A stretch of DNA of 64,000 nt, from assembly GCA_037954665.1 (NCBI GenBank), contig JBBMOL010000299.1, positions 62,001 to 126,000 of the forward strand, written 5' to 3'. The notes under the pieces were generated by a model. It was not told the origin of the DNA and made no database searches. It was given only the letters and a program-made list of their open reading frames with translations. Below, piece after piece: positions 52,501-63,552 of the stretch; position 1 is the stretch's first letter; every line of letters starts with the position of its first letter. The stretch is from Laguncularia racemosa (Eukaryota > Streptophyta > Magnoliopsida > Myrtales > Combretaceae). The position numbers and the translations under genes are program-made.

Positions 52501-55500
52501 ATGTACTTGACCTACTTAGCAAGACTAGTATGCTTGGATGCAAGGCAGCTGAGACCCTAATTGAACCCAATAAGAAACTACAAGTAACTGATACAGCTAA
52601 TGGTGTTGATAGAGAACAATATTAGAGACTTGTGGGAAGATTTATCTACCTCTCACACACTTGCCTTAATTTCGCCTTCGCCATTAGTGTGGTTAGCCAA
52701 TTTATGCACTCTTCAAACTCCGACCACTTAGATACTGTCTATTGAATTCTCAGGTACCTAAAAGAGACTCTCGAAAGAGGACTACTATTTAAAAATCATA
52801 GGCACCTACAGATAGAGTCATTTACAAATGTAGATTGGGCTGGGAGTGTAACGGACGGACGATCTACTTCAGGATATTGCACTTTCATAGGAGGAAACTC
52901 GGTGACTTGGAGAAGTAAGAAGCAAAGTGTTGTGGCGAGAAGTAGTGCAGAAGCTAAGTTTAGATCTATGGCTCATGAAATTTGTGAAGTCTTGTGGATT
53001 AAGAGAATTCTTGAAGAATTGAAAATTTGTACCCCACTATCGATTATAGTGTATTGTGATAATAAATCGGCAATTGCCATTGCTCACAACCCAGTTCTTC
53101 ATAATCGGACAAAACATGTGGAGATAGACAAGCACTTCATCAAAGAAAAAATTGATAGAGGGGAGATCTGTATGGTGTATCTTCCTTCTAGTAACCAAAT
53201 AGTAGATATCTTAACTAAAGACCTTCACAAGAAATAATTCAACAATTTGATCTTCAAGATGGCATTAAAAGATATTTTCATGCCAACTTGAGCGTGGGTG
53301 TTGGAAAGTCAAAGTTTTTAGCTGTATATTAGTTGTAGGAAATCGTTTATTTTTTGTTATTTTATTTTTAATAGGTAGTATTTATAGGCTTTTAATTATA
53401 CAGGTAACCTTATATGTAATTGTCTGGCTATTTAAGTCATTGAAAAAACTGAGATTAATATATGAAAAAGAAAAAAAAATTCTTCTTCATGTTTTTAGAT
53501 ATAAAGAACAAGGAGGGAAAAGGAAGGGAGGAGGGGTAGTGAATGGGGACAGAGGATAGAGAACCATTTATGAGTATCCATGTAATCTAAATGACTCTTT
53601 GTATCTAACGTCTCAAATTACCTAAAAGAACAAATTCATAATGTAAAAATTGGGAGCACTCGCAAGAAAGAAAAGGTAAAATCCTAATTTACCCAATAAT
53701 AAGAAACTTTGAGCAGAATGCAAACTAATCAAGATTAGAGCATTTAAGCTTCTCTCGTATATATGTGCTAGCAGAAATGCAACTAAAAGATAACAAATGC
53801 GCCTTTACTGATTAAACTCATTCCAAGTACAAAAAAGTGTTCCAGCATTATGTGCACATACTAATACTATTCAATCAACAAGCTGACAAAATGGAATGTC
53901 CTAAGTTTGAATTCAGATACCGTCATCATCTCCATATTAGTTGATTATACTTATCAGAGGAATATTTAATTGACTCCATGTATCGGCATAGATCAATATG
54001 CTAGCTCACGATGATAGGAAGTTGCAAAATAATGTTACAAACCACATCTTATATGTTTCTTTAAACTTTTAGATGAGTGGATTGTGGCCCATTGAAAAAT
54101 ATAACAATGGATATGTCACCTATGATGAATTTGGAGAATATCTGCCTCAATTTCTCCCTCGTCATTATGTGTCTCACTGATGCCTTTCATAAAATCTTTT
54201 TCCTTGGTCTCCAGTCTTACATCTCTCCACTTTTGAGACCTTATCTTGCCACTACATATAATTCCTCATACCCTTTTTTTTTTCATTTGATTTCTGTTCA
54301 GCCAGACTTATGTTTTTATTCTCATTTGTTGCTCAAGCTGAATTGCAGCTTTTCAATTTCCACAACCCTAGATCATCATTTAATGCTAGTCTCCCACTAA
54401 GAGCCTACGTAAAGAGTTTTTTACTCTTCACATGTCACAAGTGGTTCAAGATTCATAACATCAACATAAAGTTGGAGATTAATGATCTCCTTTTCAATAA
54501 ATATCTCCTAGCTGTCTAGAAGGTCTAAAGCCAAAGCAACACCAATGACATCATACGAAGAATTAAATTCTATCAAATTCTGATCCTTCTAGCAAATCAC
54601 CCTGTTATTTCCAAAGCCCCACCTTGAAAGTTAAGATAACAAACTCCCACCAAATTTCATATGTAGGAAAATAACCACTCATGAACATACATCTTTTAAC
54701 AAGAAACTAAGAATAACCTAAAAAAAATGCAAAGATATAGTCCCTACCGTCTCAGCTCGGATAAAACCTTTCTCAAAGTCTGAATGAATTACTCCTGCAG
54801 CTTGAGGTGCAGCCATTCCTTAGGAGACCAGAAAAAGAGTAAGGGTTAGAGGAAAGGGCAAAAAGTAAGTCAAACAACTATGTACACTTCTCTATATACC
54901 TAAAAGATCAAGATCAAATTCATCAAGGATCTAGACTGTAATAGTGAACTTCAGGTCCCTTTAGATTCTAACAAACCACCTGCTTATTGTAAGTTCAAAA
55001 GTGTATACTCCAATCTCTCCAACAACAACTATTAGACAGTCTACAGAGTTATCAAGTTGTTCAATTCATATCTTAGCAGCTTCTAATTGAAGGTGCCACT
55101 AGATATAAGATAGCTCACCTGCCAATCATCGTCCATGCCTTCGTTTCCTGCATGTAAAATGAAACATTGTTAGTATACTACCAAACACATGTTCCCAAAA
55201 GTTTTTTCTTACAATTATTTTTCACCTTCTCTCCAGAAGTAAAATAAGTTCGTAGCCCCAGAAGATCATATGTCGCTCTTATTAGATTTCCAAGGCCGCT
55301 CTCACTTACGCCAAGAGAATTTAGATATTCTGTTCTTTCTTCAGATGGAAGTTCAGTAAGCTCTGCTTCAACCTACAATCATAAGATCTTCCTGATAATC
55401 TCAAATAAGCCAAGCCAAGAATTCATGCCCGTGGACAGAAAAGCCACAAGGGTTATCACCAAACTACAAAGTTTGACCAAAAAAGACTACTTCAGATTAC

Positions 55501-58293
55501 TAAGAATTCTATCAGATAATTATTTGACCTGTGCTGATATTGTTACTAATCCAGATCGTAACTCAGATGCCAGGTCCATAACTTCTTTCACATGAGGATT
55601 ATTCCCTGGTTCAGCCAGATCAGATTCAGCAACATTTGCTACATATATGACTGGTTTCATGGTAAGCAAGCAAAGATGCTTTATAGCATCCTTCTGCAAG
55701 TCTGTCAATGCCACAGATCGTGCCGGTTTTCCATCCATCAGTGCCTGCTCAATTTTTTCCAGAGCAGATTTTTCTGCATCTTCCTGATAAAATAATAAGA
55801 ATATATCCATTAGAACACAAGAAGATGGAGCAAAAAGCAAAAGATGATCTCAAACTTCACCTTGAGTTTAGTTTGTGCATTATTTGACTTGCTCTTCTTG
55901 AGCTTCTCCACCCTTTTCTGAATCTGCAGTAGTTGTAAAAGAAAGAATCATCTTATCTCTCAAGAAGCTCTTTAATGCTTCAAATGAGGAGGCGAATTAT
56001 ATATCTAATAGCACTTGTTAGATGATCAATGCACTGTCCAATCTGATTTAGCAACCGAGAAGGGTTAAGAAAGTAAAGCCAATTTTAGAGCCCTCTCTGG
56101 AATTGTTGTTGCATAAGGCTTTGGTTGAGTTTGCTACATGGTTAGGAACAATTGCTTCAGATAGATCTTTAAGTTTCATTAAGTTTGCTATGAGAGATGA
56201 AAGAGGATAGCTCATTTAGGCTCTAAAGTTTATGTCCTCTGAAACCTCTAGCAGTTTTCTGTATATATTTATACAAACTACTGCCAAGGGAAATGAAAAA
56301 TCATCAAACCAATCCATAAAATTAAGTGCAGATGCTTCTCTCTAAGCAGAAGAGGATTTTCGATGAAAATGATATGTGGCATACCTGGTCCAGATCTGAG
56401 AATATTAGCTCTAAGTTGATTACATCTATATCAGATTTTGGATCAACTTTTCCATTCACATGGACAATGTCATTATCCTCGAAACAACGTACAACCTGGA
56501 AACGTATTAATGCACTGTTGGTCAGAGAAAATGAGGAGGTACTTTGGAAAATAAGCATATTCTTCATTGGAATTTGGATTTAAGGATCCTTTGGACCATG
56601 ACTTTACTTTGAACTTATGCATCTCTTATGACATATATCGAAATATTGTTAGTTAGTAACCTTCTCAAACAATAAACATACCTGAAGTATGGAGTCCACC
56701 TCTCGGATGTGGGACAAGAATTTGTTGCCTAGTCCCTGCGGAACTAAAGATAGAAGTTGAGATAAAGCTAACAAATGTTATCATAGTTCATAAAATTATA
56801 AAAATAAAAAGTGACACAGAAAACTTGTGAAGCGGAACATAACAAGTAATGCAGATTATCTGAAATCTCACCTCTCCTTGACTGGCACCTTTAACCAGCC
56901 CAGCAATATCAACAAACTCAACCGATGCTGCGACCACTTTCTGAGATTTGCTGAGATTAGAAAGAACATTAAGACGGGGATCAGGCACTGCAACAATTCC
57001 TACATTTGGCTCAATGGTGCAGAATGGGAAATTAGCAGCTTGAGCCTTTCCATTTTCAACCTAAATAACCAAAAACAGCAGAAATTAGCATCTAGATAAA
57101 ATATAGCCCAAAAAAGAAAAATAAAGTGAAGTGTAGAGCCATCAAGAAGAACCTAAAATGTTGCATACTGACCCCATTCCCCATTCTCTATGGTGAGTAT
57201 CCCATCTCATTTAATTACAGCACTGGCGAAATCTCATCCCACTGGTTGATTTGTCTCTAGACTACGTAAATTCTGTCTACACATGCAGATTCAATTGGCA
57301 TACCTTTCATGAGATTCATCTGTATAAATTCACATGTCAGTCTCCCACGAGTCCTTCCAGGACACTTGCTACTATTTCAATTGCAACTCCTCACCATATG
57401 TCAATATCAACATTGTTCAGCACTCTCAAGTCTCACCTAGGCGAGTGTCATCATTCTTATAAATATTATATACAGTTTCAACCTATAATGTAGCAGCACC
57501 CAACAAGATTCTGCAAAAACGCTTGATTCCATCCCTTTGTTTGAATCCTTAAACACTCCATTTTGGTTAATAATGCCAACATTCAAAAACTCTATTACTC
57601 TCTTTCTAACGCGTTTAATAAACTTCCAAGTGAGTTCCATAAATGTAGACCCAGTATATGTATGACAACAGGGATCAAACACCAGGCAGGCTAAATGTTA
57701 AGTCATGAATCTGAATCAAATAAAAGCAACAATTTTCTCTCTTTTTTATATTTTCCTTTTCTTGCTGTTATACAGGGCACAGCCGTAATTGGGCCGACCG
57801 TTTCCAAATACATGAGACGCCCCAATACACCAACCAACCAAGACCAACTTTGTCACCATAAGTGAACTAAATTTTAGGACCTTATACACCGCATCACGCT
57901 GATGTCTGATTTTATCCATCGAGCACTTCTTATGTAGTCCAATTGAAATTGCAAATGAACTATATAGAGTACATAATTATAATAGAAAAAAAAGGAACTT
58001 TTGGCGTAAAAACAGACCGTCGTATAGAAGTGTAGACAGGGGAGAGAGAGAGAGAGAGAGAGAGAGAGGGGGCTTACGACAGCGTTGAAAAGAGTGGATT
58101 TTCCAACATTAGGAAGGCCAACAATACCAGCTCTTAAGCTCATGCTTATTCTTGAACCTGAAGTAGAGAATCTCCTCTTCCATCGAAACATGCCTGTGAA
58201 GGCGAATAGGGATTGGGTTCCTGAAATACATGATGACTTCATCGGAAAAACTATAAACGCAGGAATCACCTGGCTGCATGCTACTCTCGCCAT
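46574..58293 (-). CDS. YchF/Obg-like ATPase, bacterial-type, probably organelle-targeted; apparent frameshift in exon 8
   Basis: Eleven exons on the minus strand: 58293-58078, 57060-56872, 56735-56682, 56495-56385, 55923-55861, 55783-55529, 55372-55226, 55147-55119, 54818-54748, 47244-47185, 46642-46574, all GT-AG. About 50 basic, hydrophobic N-terminal residues (MARVACSQVIPAFIVF...) look like a transit peptide. Then come P-loop GLPNVGKST (59-67), G3 DIAGLVKG (123-130), coiled-coil helices, the NVAE specificity motif (261-264) and a C-terminal TGS domain ending GDVMLFRFNV. The sequence is closer to bacterial YchF than to cytosolic OLA1. YchF proteins are ribosome-associated ATPases. The start is the first ATG in frame. 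Exons total 1264 nt, one more than a multiple of three: exon 8 is 29 nt, whereas exon 9 needs phase 1 (28 nt). Intron 9 (7503 bp) holds a copia element. It is either a functional gene with a sequence error or unusual splice, or a young pseudogene. Confidence 0.9.
47901..47905. repeat. target-site duplication, left copy (GATAT)
   Basis: GATAT lies immediately before the 5' LTR and matches GATAT at 53498-53502 after the 3' LTR. This is the 5-bp duplication expected of a copia integrase. Confidence 0.9.
47906..48094 (+). repeat. 5' LTR of the intronic copia element
   Basis: 189 bp, TGTTGGAAAGTC ... TTCATGTTTTTA. It lacks an 11-bp TATATTAGTTG present near position 28 of the 3' LTR. Its TG...TA termini are slightly atypical but identical in both LTRs. 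Confidence 0.95.
48095..48106 (+). other. copia primer-binding site
   Basis: TGGTATCAGAGC, the complement of the initiator tRNA-Met 3' end, directly follows the 5' LTR. Confidence 0.95.
48230..53237 (+). pseudogene. decayed copia gag-pol
   Basis: Gag includes a complete CCHC knuckle (C-D-H-C...H...C at 48954-48995) followed at once by an in-frame TGA. Protease has IDSGAFDHMT near 49196. Integrase has a zinc-binding region near 49430-49540 and an active-site block near 49785 where the usual aspartate reads as asparagine (RSNNGT), then GIAERKNQH. RT starts near 51740, with YIDD at 52335-52346. RNase H follows to 53237 with YCDNKSAIA and VDILTKDLH. Frame changes near 51975 and stops at 52623 and elsewhere make it non-functional. 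51283-51505 does not fit the copia reading frames and may be a further small insertion. Confidence 0.9.
50182..50724 (-). mobile_element. 5'-truncated LINE (non-LTR retrotransposon) tail nested in the copia element
   Basis: Read on the minus strand the 543-bp insert ends in a poly-A tail (poly-T from 50182 on the plus strand) preceded by AATAAATTTCACTTATC. Upstream is a broken zf-RVT-like coding region (LAWLGKLSTLNRVYNWGL near 50550-50620, with stops). Imperfect 11-bp duplications TTGAAAAGTGC (50171-50181) and TTGAAAAATAC (50725-50735) flank it, and the copia integrase frame resumes right after. These are the hallmarks of target-primed insertion. Confidence 0.85.
53299..53497 (+). repeat. 3' LTR of the intronic copia element
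   Basis: 199 bp with the same ends as the 5' LTR, preceded by a weak polypurine tract (GAGCGTGGG). It contains the 11-bp TATATTAGTTG absent from the 5' LTR. Confidence 0.95.
53503..54747. other. remainder of YchF intron 9
   Basis: No coding domain is recognisable. ORFs near 54077-54519 are not protein-like. The sequence joins the copia insertion to exon 9. Confidence 0.6.
58042..58068. repeat. (GA)n microsatellite beside the YchF exon 1 donor
   Basis: About 13 GA units, which read as (CT)n in the YchF transcript. It begins about 10 nt downstream of the intron 1 donor GTAAGCCCCC. Confidence 0.95.
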
Positions 58294-58737
58294 TCTCCTT
58301 CTCCTTCTTCTTCTTCGCAGAGACGGAGAGGGAGGTAGGAAGAATGGAGAAAAGGAGAAGTGGTAAATCCGCGAAAACTTCTGCAACAGTGCTACTTGAA
58401 TGGACCAGTTTCTAATCTAGCAGAGTGTTCGGTTTTTCATTTTCAAAGTTTCTTCCGGTTCAACCGAGCTCTTGAATCACCGAGAATAAGAAATCCACCT
58501 GCATCGTTGGGTGCTCGGCTCGGTATCCGGCTAAATTGCAGTTCCGATTTGGATAGGATTTCTGTTTTGGTACAAAGCATAACCGATGAACCAACATGTC
58601 CTTCTTAAACATTTGTTTTTAAAAATATAAGTACTAAATTACTATAAATCAAATTTTAAACATTTAAATTCCTAAAATGTCTTTATCTCCAATAAAAATG
58701 ATAGAATAATTTAATCAAACTATAAATTAAATCGGAA

Positions 58738-58778
<41 letters not shown>

Positions 58779-60862
58779 TAATGAAAGGAGACCATGTATA
58801 TAATAAAAGTTCATCATCGAACTAATCAAATAAAATATGAAATATTTTGTTAAAAACAAAAACTTTAGTTTGCATCGCTAATGAACACTCGTTAAAAATA
58901 TTGAGAAAAAGTTGGGTTTGGCAATTTTCTTTAAGGTGGGTAGAGTATATGGATAATTTGATCGACCTAAATTAAAATATATTATACATATTACTTGCAT
59001 ATGTCAATTGACATCGTATTTTTAGTTAAATTTATACAAAGACCAAACTATTGTTACACTACTTAAACTTATCGTTCTAGATCCAATAAAAGGAAATTTT
59101 AATTATATCAAAGCAACTTATAATATCCCTTCCTTCTCGATTTAGTAACTTTGTTCAAAATATATTTAAAAGCAAGTCTTAAACAATTTTGAAATAAAAC
59201 TATTTCTACACCAAACGCATTAGCATTGTGTGCTTAAATTTATCGTATTGAATTCACCCAATTATGATCTAACATAATATCACTTGTAATAATAAAAATA
59301 AAAATAAATCCTATAAATCAGTAAAGCACAATGTATTTACTTAAAATTATCTACTTATTTAAATCATTTTTTTTTTTCAAAATCACTCTTAGGTGTCAAG
59401 TTAATATAATTGTACTCATCTCCAATTCTATTGCCATGTTCTTATAAACTATCTCCTGCTATCTCAACTCTATTTACCTTATCATGTTGATTTATTTTAA
59501 TTATTTGTTGTTAAATTATAATGCATAAGATAGACATTTTTGAAATTCTTATTAAAGCCTAACATCACTAAAAATACCAACTCAAAACAATAAATCGGAT
59601 AAGTTTAGTTTAGGGAAAAAGAAAATCATATTCTTAGATAAAGCAATTTCGTTTGTGCAATCATAATATGGAAAAGGAAATGTCAAAAACTCAGGATAGA
59701 AAGAAAGAAAGAAAGAAGTGCTCCGTATTGAGTATTAATTTATGGAAAAGATTAAGATGGTCAAACCAGTAATTGACAAAAGCAACAAGCACGATTTGAT
59801 AAATTACAAAAAGACCAGAAAGAAAGAAAGATAAAGATTAACAGCCAAATATCCAGCGATGGGAAGAAACGGTTATCAAAACCATTAACGTTACTTCTCA
59901 ATAGCGTAGTAATTATTAGAACCATCCACATTACTTTTCAATAGCAATTTACTATAAATTTCCCAATAAATCAATTTTTTTTCATAAATTTATTACTACA
60001 AGAATTTATAAAATAAAATAACTTTTGATTTCAATACAATAGATCTCCATCACCTATATAAAAGTTTCAAGTTTTAACAATTAAAACGAGAAATTATATA
60101 TGCACAATAAATGAACAATATGAAAACATAAAATATAGATAGATATAATAAAAAAGTACAATTATATATCAGCCTTCCATTTTACCAAGTATACGTTATA
60201 ATTCCCCCACACACAACATATTCTTTGCAATTGGCAACCATTATTTTTTTCCGTACTAATTACGCAAGGGAAAAAAAAAAAAACTATTTAAGTAGTTTTG
60301 GCTAGTGGAAAAGTAACTTCCATTAATAGAAGTGAGGCAATGGCTTTAGTGAACATGGGTAGATATAGCGGAAAAAGGGCAAAACTGTCTTGCACTTGAA
60401 ATTACAGTGATAACCTTACTATCTATTAACTATTGAAGGCACTTCTCATTTTAATATTATAGGTATTTTTTTTTTCCAATTAGACATGATGCCTTCTTGA
60501 AGGTAAAATTATGGTTTTTTTTTAATTCATTTTAATAAATTTCTAGCCAAACCAAATCAAAACATTTAAAGAATTCCTTAAAGAATGAAATATGTTATTT
60601 GAATGGACTATCAAGAAACAATTCGATGATAAAAATAAATAAGGAGGGAAATTAAATGAAAGTGCAAAATGGTTGCCCATCGTTTAGAGTTTGGGATCTT
60701 TTTTTTAAAGGTAAAATATCAATTAATTCATATTTGGTATGTAGGACTTAATTCCGAATATACCCACAATCATAAATTCAGTTCCTATTCCTACGTTTGA
60801 ATGTGTTTTGAAAAGGTGAAATTGCAATCCCAATAAGCGATGATTTTGTCTTTAAATAGGAT
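58294..60862. other. intergenic DNA upstream of YchF
   Basis: 58294-58610 is the likely YchF promoter and leader on the minus strand (CT-rich near the start codon). An (AT)n run of about 18 units lies at 58741-58777 and GAAA repeats at about 59699-59715. The rest is AT-rich without protein-like ORFs. Confidence 0.55.
58741..58777. repeat. (AT)n microsatellite
   Basis: An uninterrupted run of about 18 AT units. Confidence 0.95.
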
Positions 60863-62700
60863 TGTCACGCCCCAAAAAGGGCTTAAAAGTTTCCACTAAA
60901 ATCATCATAACACGTGTACACCCGTTACATGATAATCGTCTTACGAGTCATAGATCATAAGACTCAGTATTTAAGTATATTTACAACTAATTATAGTATA
61001 TCGAATTAGATAATAAACTATAACTATAGATTCCGTATTCCACGGTCAATCATGATCATAGAAAATCGGTATCTCCTACCAACCAGTAAAATAGGATAAA
61101 TCGTAAGTTTCACAAATTTAATTTTATTTATATGGGGATCCTAACATTTTATCTAAATAATCTATTCTTCACAATTTTTACTTTGTCGTTTTGGTCATCT
61201 AAATACTCTCGACACTTCATATCTTATCCCATCCCGAGCTTTCGTAATCACTACCTGCAAAAATGATCTGTGGAGGGGTGAGCACACTATGACTTAGTGA
61301 ATGGAATGGTAACACTTTCAATACTACGTACATAAGCAATTTCAAATCAATTTATCAATCATATGCTATGTATGAACAACCATACGAATGCAGTATCTTA
61401 CGTGATCTTTTAGTAACCGAAGTGAAGTATAGGGTTTACGCCTCCCTTGATCTTAGGTTAGGGATTTCAAAGCCACTATCAATGCTCGGGTCTTACTCAC
61501 ATCCTCATTACTCTTATCACTTATTTAAGTTGTGTCTTAGCTTTAATGTTTTAGGCTTAGGTGCCTCAATACACCAAGCATTACGCCCTTAAGAGACAAG
61601 TCGGACTCGAAACCATCAAAGCCCCGACAATCTCTTAATCACTTGGTTCGCAGTTGGCGGAATAGTGATCCCCTGATCACTTTTGGCACATCCTATAACA
61701 GTGATGGCCTTCAATCTCATGCAATGTCTCGTGGAAATACATGTCAAGTTTTAATCAAGTCTACTTCTTTAATTAATTGATTCGAAGTGACCAAACAACA
61801 TATATAATCACAACCAATTCTCATTCAAGGCAATGAAGAAGCTACTAATCATTTAAGTTTACCACTCCAAGAACAATCAATAGGAACCCAGTGAAGTCCT
61901 ATAAACAAATCCACTATATCTCATTTTCACATTTACCACAACAAGAAGAGATCATGCATTTCACATCATAGGTAAAGCAAGGAAACCAAACTAAGTGGAT
62001 GGAAACAATCCAGCTATACATAAGATTTTAGTTAACTTGACACCTCTGTGTCATTTGACTTAAATGTTGAATCAACCACTCAGGATTGATTTACGATTAT
62101 TATTTCGTGACACCCCTATGTCATTTCACCCCTCGAGGGCTTAGTTTTATACATTCCCAAATGTCACTTAGGGTAGCCACAGGTGTATGTGCCCCTTCCA
62201 AATCCTTAAGTATTATATATATATGATAACAATATATACATATTTATAGGTTTAAAGCTTGTTCTTAACCAAAGGATGATTTGCTAAATGCTTTTTCCTC
62301 ATGTACTCAAGAGAAGCAAGAGGATATAACTATTTCATTGAAAATAAGGGTTTTCATCCATGATTTGTATAATTATATGCATAAATACATTCTATAAATA
62401 TAATAGGAAAATAATGTTGTCTAAGCATATATACATATCCAGAAGTAGATTTTGATATGTATATATAATGATATACATATAATCTATTCCAGTTATGCAT
62501 ACTTGCTTGGTAGCTATAGAGGGAAAAGTTAGGATTATGTATTTCGGTTTAGTTTGAAGAAAACAATTTTGAATCGTGTTATTGGGCTTGTAGTAATAGC
62601 ATTGGTAAGATGGTGTGAAGTGCTATTTTTAAGATAGTGATATCTAACCCTCAATTCGTTCTATTCTCTACATCATTAAAACAGTATTCTTCTATAACTT
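60863..62700. repeat. possible solo LTR or non-coding retroelement DNA
   Basis: It begins TGTCACGCCCCAAAAAGG, resembling the start of many plant Ty3/gypsy LTRs. It is rich in long non-coding stretches with recurring GACACC-CT-TGTCATTT phrases (about 62040 and 62108). No gag or pol domain and no defined right end or duplication could be found, so both identity and right border are tentative. Confidence 0.3.
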
Positions 62701-62873
62701 ATCTAACTACCAATTTCTTCGCAACTTTTTTTTTTTAAACTCATTTAACCCCATTATATAACTTAATATTAATAAAATCACATCCAATTGCAACTACAAC
62801 AAAGCAAGTGAATTAACATACATAATATATCAATACATAACACAACATTGTAGTATATCATTAAGTTTCTCAC

Positions 62874-63530
62874 TCATCTGGGTCTCATTTCTTGATTACT
62901 TGTTATAATCCTTGAGTAAATATGCAAGATGAAAATCTTCCCCTCAATAGCATGAGATGATAAAGTCAGAGACTTAACATTACATATCCCCTTCATGAGC
63001 TTACACAAATGATCACCCAATTGATCTTCCCTTCCAGTTGAACATTGATTATGAATGCCAATAGCAGCTGTTTTCAGCCAAGAGAAGGAAGATATATAAT
63101 ATTCGCAGAAAAGCAGGCTAGCATATTTGAAAGATTTGAGATTAACTCCATTAATAAACACTTTAAGTTCATTGAGGATATTAGATTTAGAATGGAATTC
63201 ACGGATAGACAATTTCCTAAGTTTAGGATTGGGAATATTAATAACCTTGAAATCACCCCAGTTACATTTATGAAGAGTTAACGCTTCGAGTGTAGGAAGA
63301 GAAAAAAAAAATATTCTCAGTCCAGATGCAATCCACAAGTTAAGAGATTTAAGAGATAGGACCTTCAGACTCGAAAGAAAAAAAAAAGTGGTGGAAATTT
63401 GAGAAGTGACGCGTTTATCTGTAACTCTATTAAGGTTTGACAGGTAAATACAGAAACAGAGGCTGATGACACGCATATATCTAGGGAAATCTTCTGAACC
63501 TTATGACCGATTGCAGTAGTAATCTAATTA
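62874..63530 (-). pseudogene. broken F-box/LRR (FBD-like) gene fragment
   Basis: The minus-strand frame from 63476 contains leucine-rich repeats typical of plant F-box/LRR proteins: SLKVLSLKSLNL, LPTLEALTLHKCNW and LRKLSIREF. N-terminal to this, the next LRR-like segment (KVQKISLDI, VSVFTCQTLIELQI) is in another frame. The change of frame falls at a T10 homopolymer (63378-63387 as A10 on plus). The F-box itself is missing: upstream sequence becomes LTR-like at about 63553. Plant F-box proteins recruit substrates to SCF ubiquitin ligases, but this copy lacks the Skp1-binding part. The C-terminus after LTLSSHAIE also departs from the family. Confidence 0.55.
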
Positions 63531-63552
63531 TTTAAGCGTGCTTTAGCCAAAG

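Larger units (their letters stand above)
47906..53497 (+). mobile_element. decayed Ty1/copia retrotransposon inside the YchF intron
   Basis: A complete insertion with LTRs at 47906-48094 and 53299-53497, perfect GATAT flanks, a TGGTATCAGAGC primer site and all copia domains in order. It lies antisense to the YchF gene, within intron 9. Domains are riddled with stops and frameshifts, and a LINE tail has inserted at 50182-50724. By hand alignment the LTRs differ at about 16 of roughly 188 shared positions plus an 11-bp indel, so the insertion is old. Confidence 0.95.

Noticed and set aside
54077..54519. Two plus-strand frames in YchF intron 9
   Set aside because: They are antisense intronic sequence with no protein signature; a link to a second retroelement could not be supported.
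57874..58386. Longer YchF first exon starting upstream and reading through the donor
   Set aside because: The upstream start is TTG and the extension past GTC is intronic (CT repeat). The first in-frame ATG at 58293 and the donor at 58077 give a proper join.
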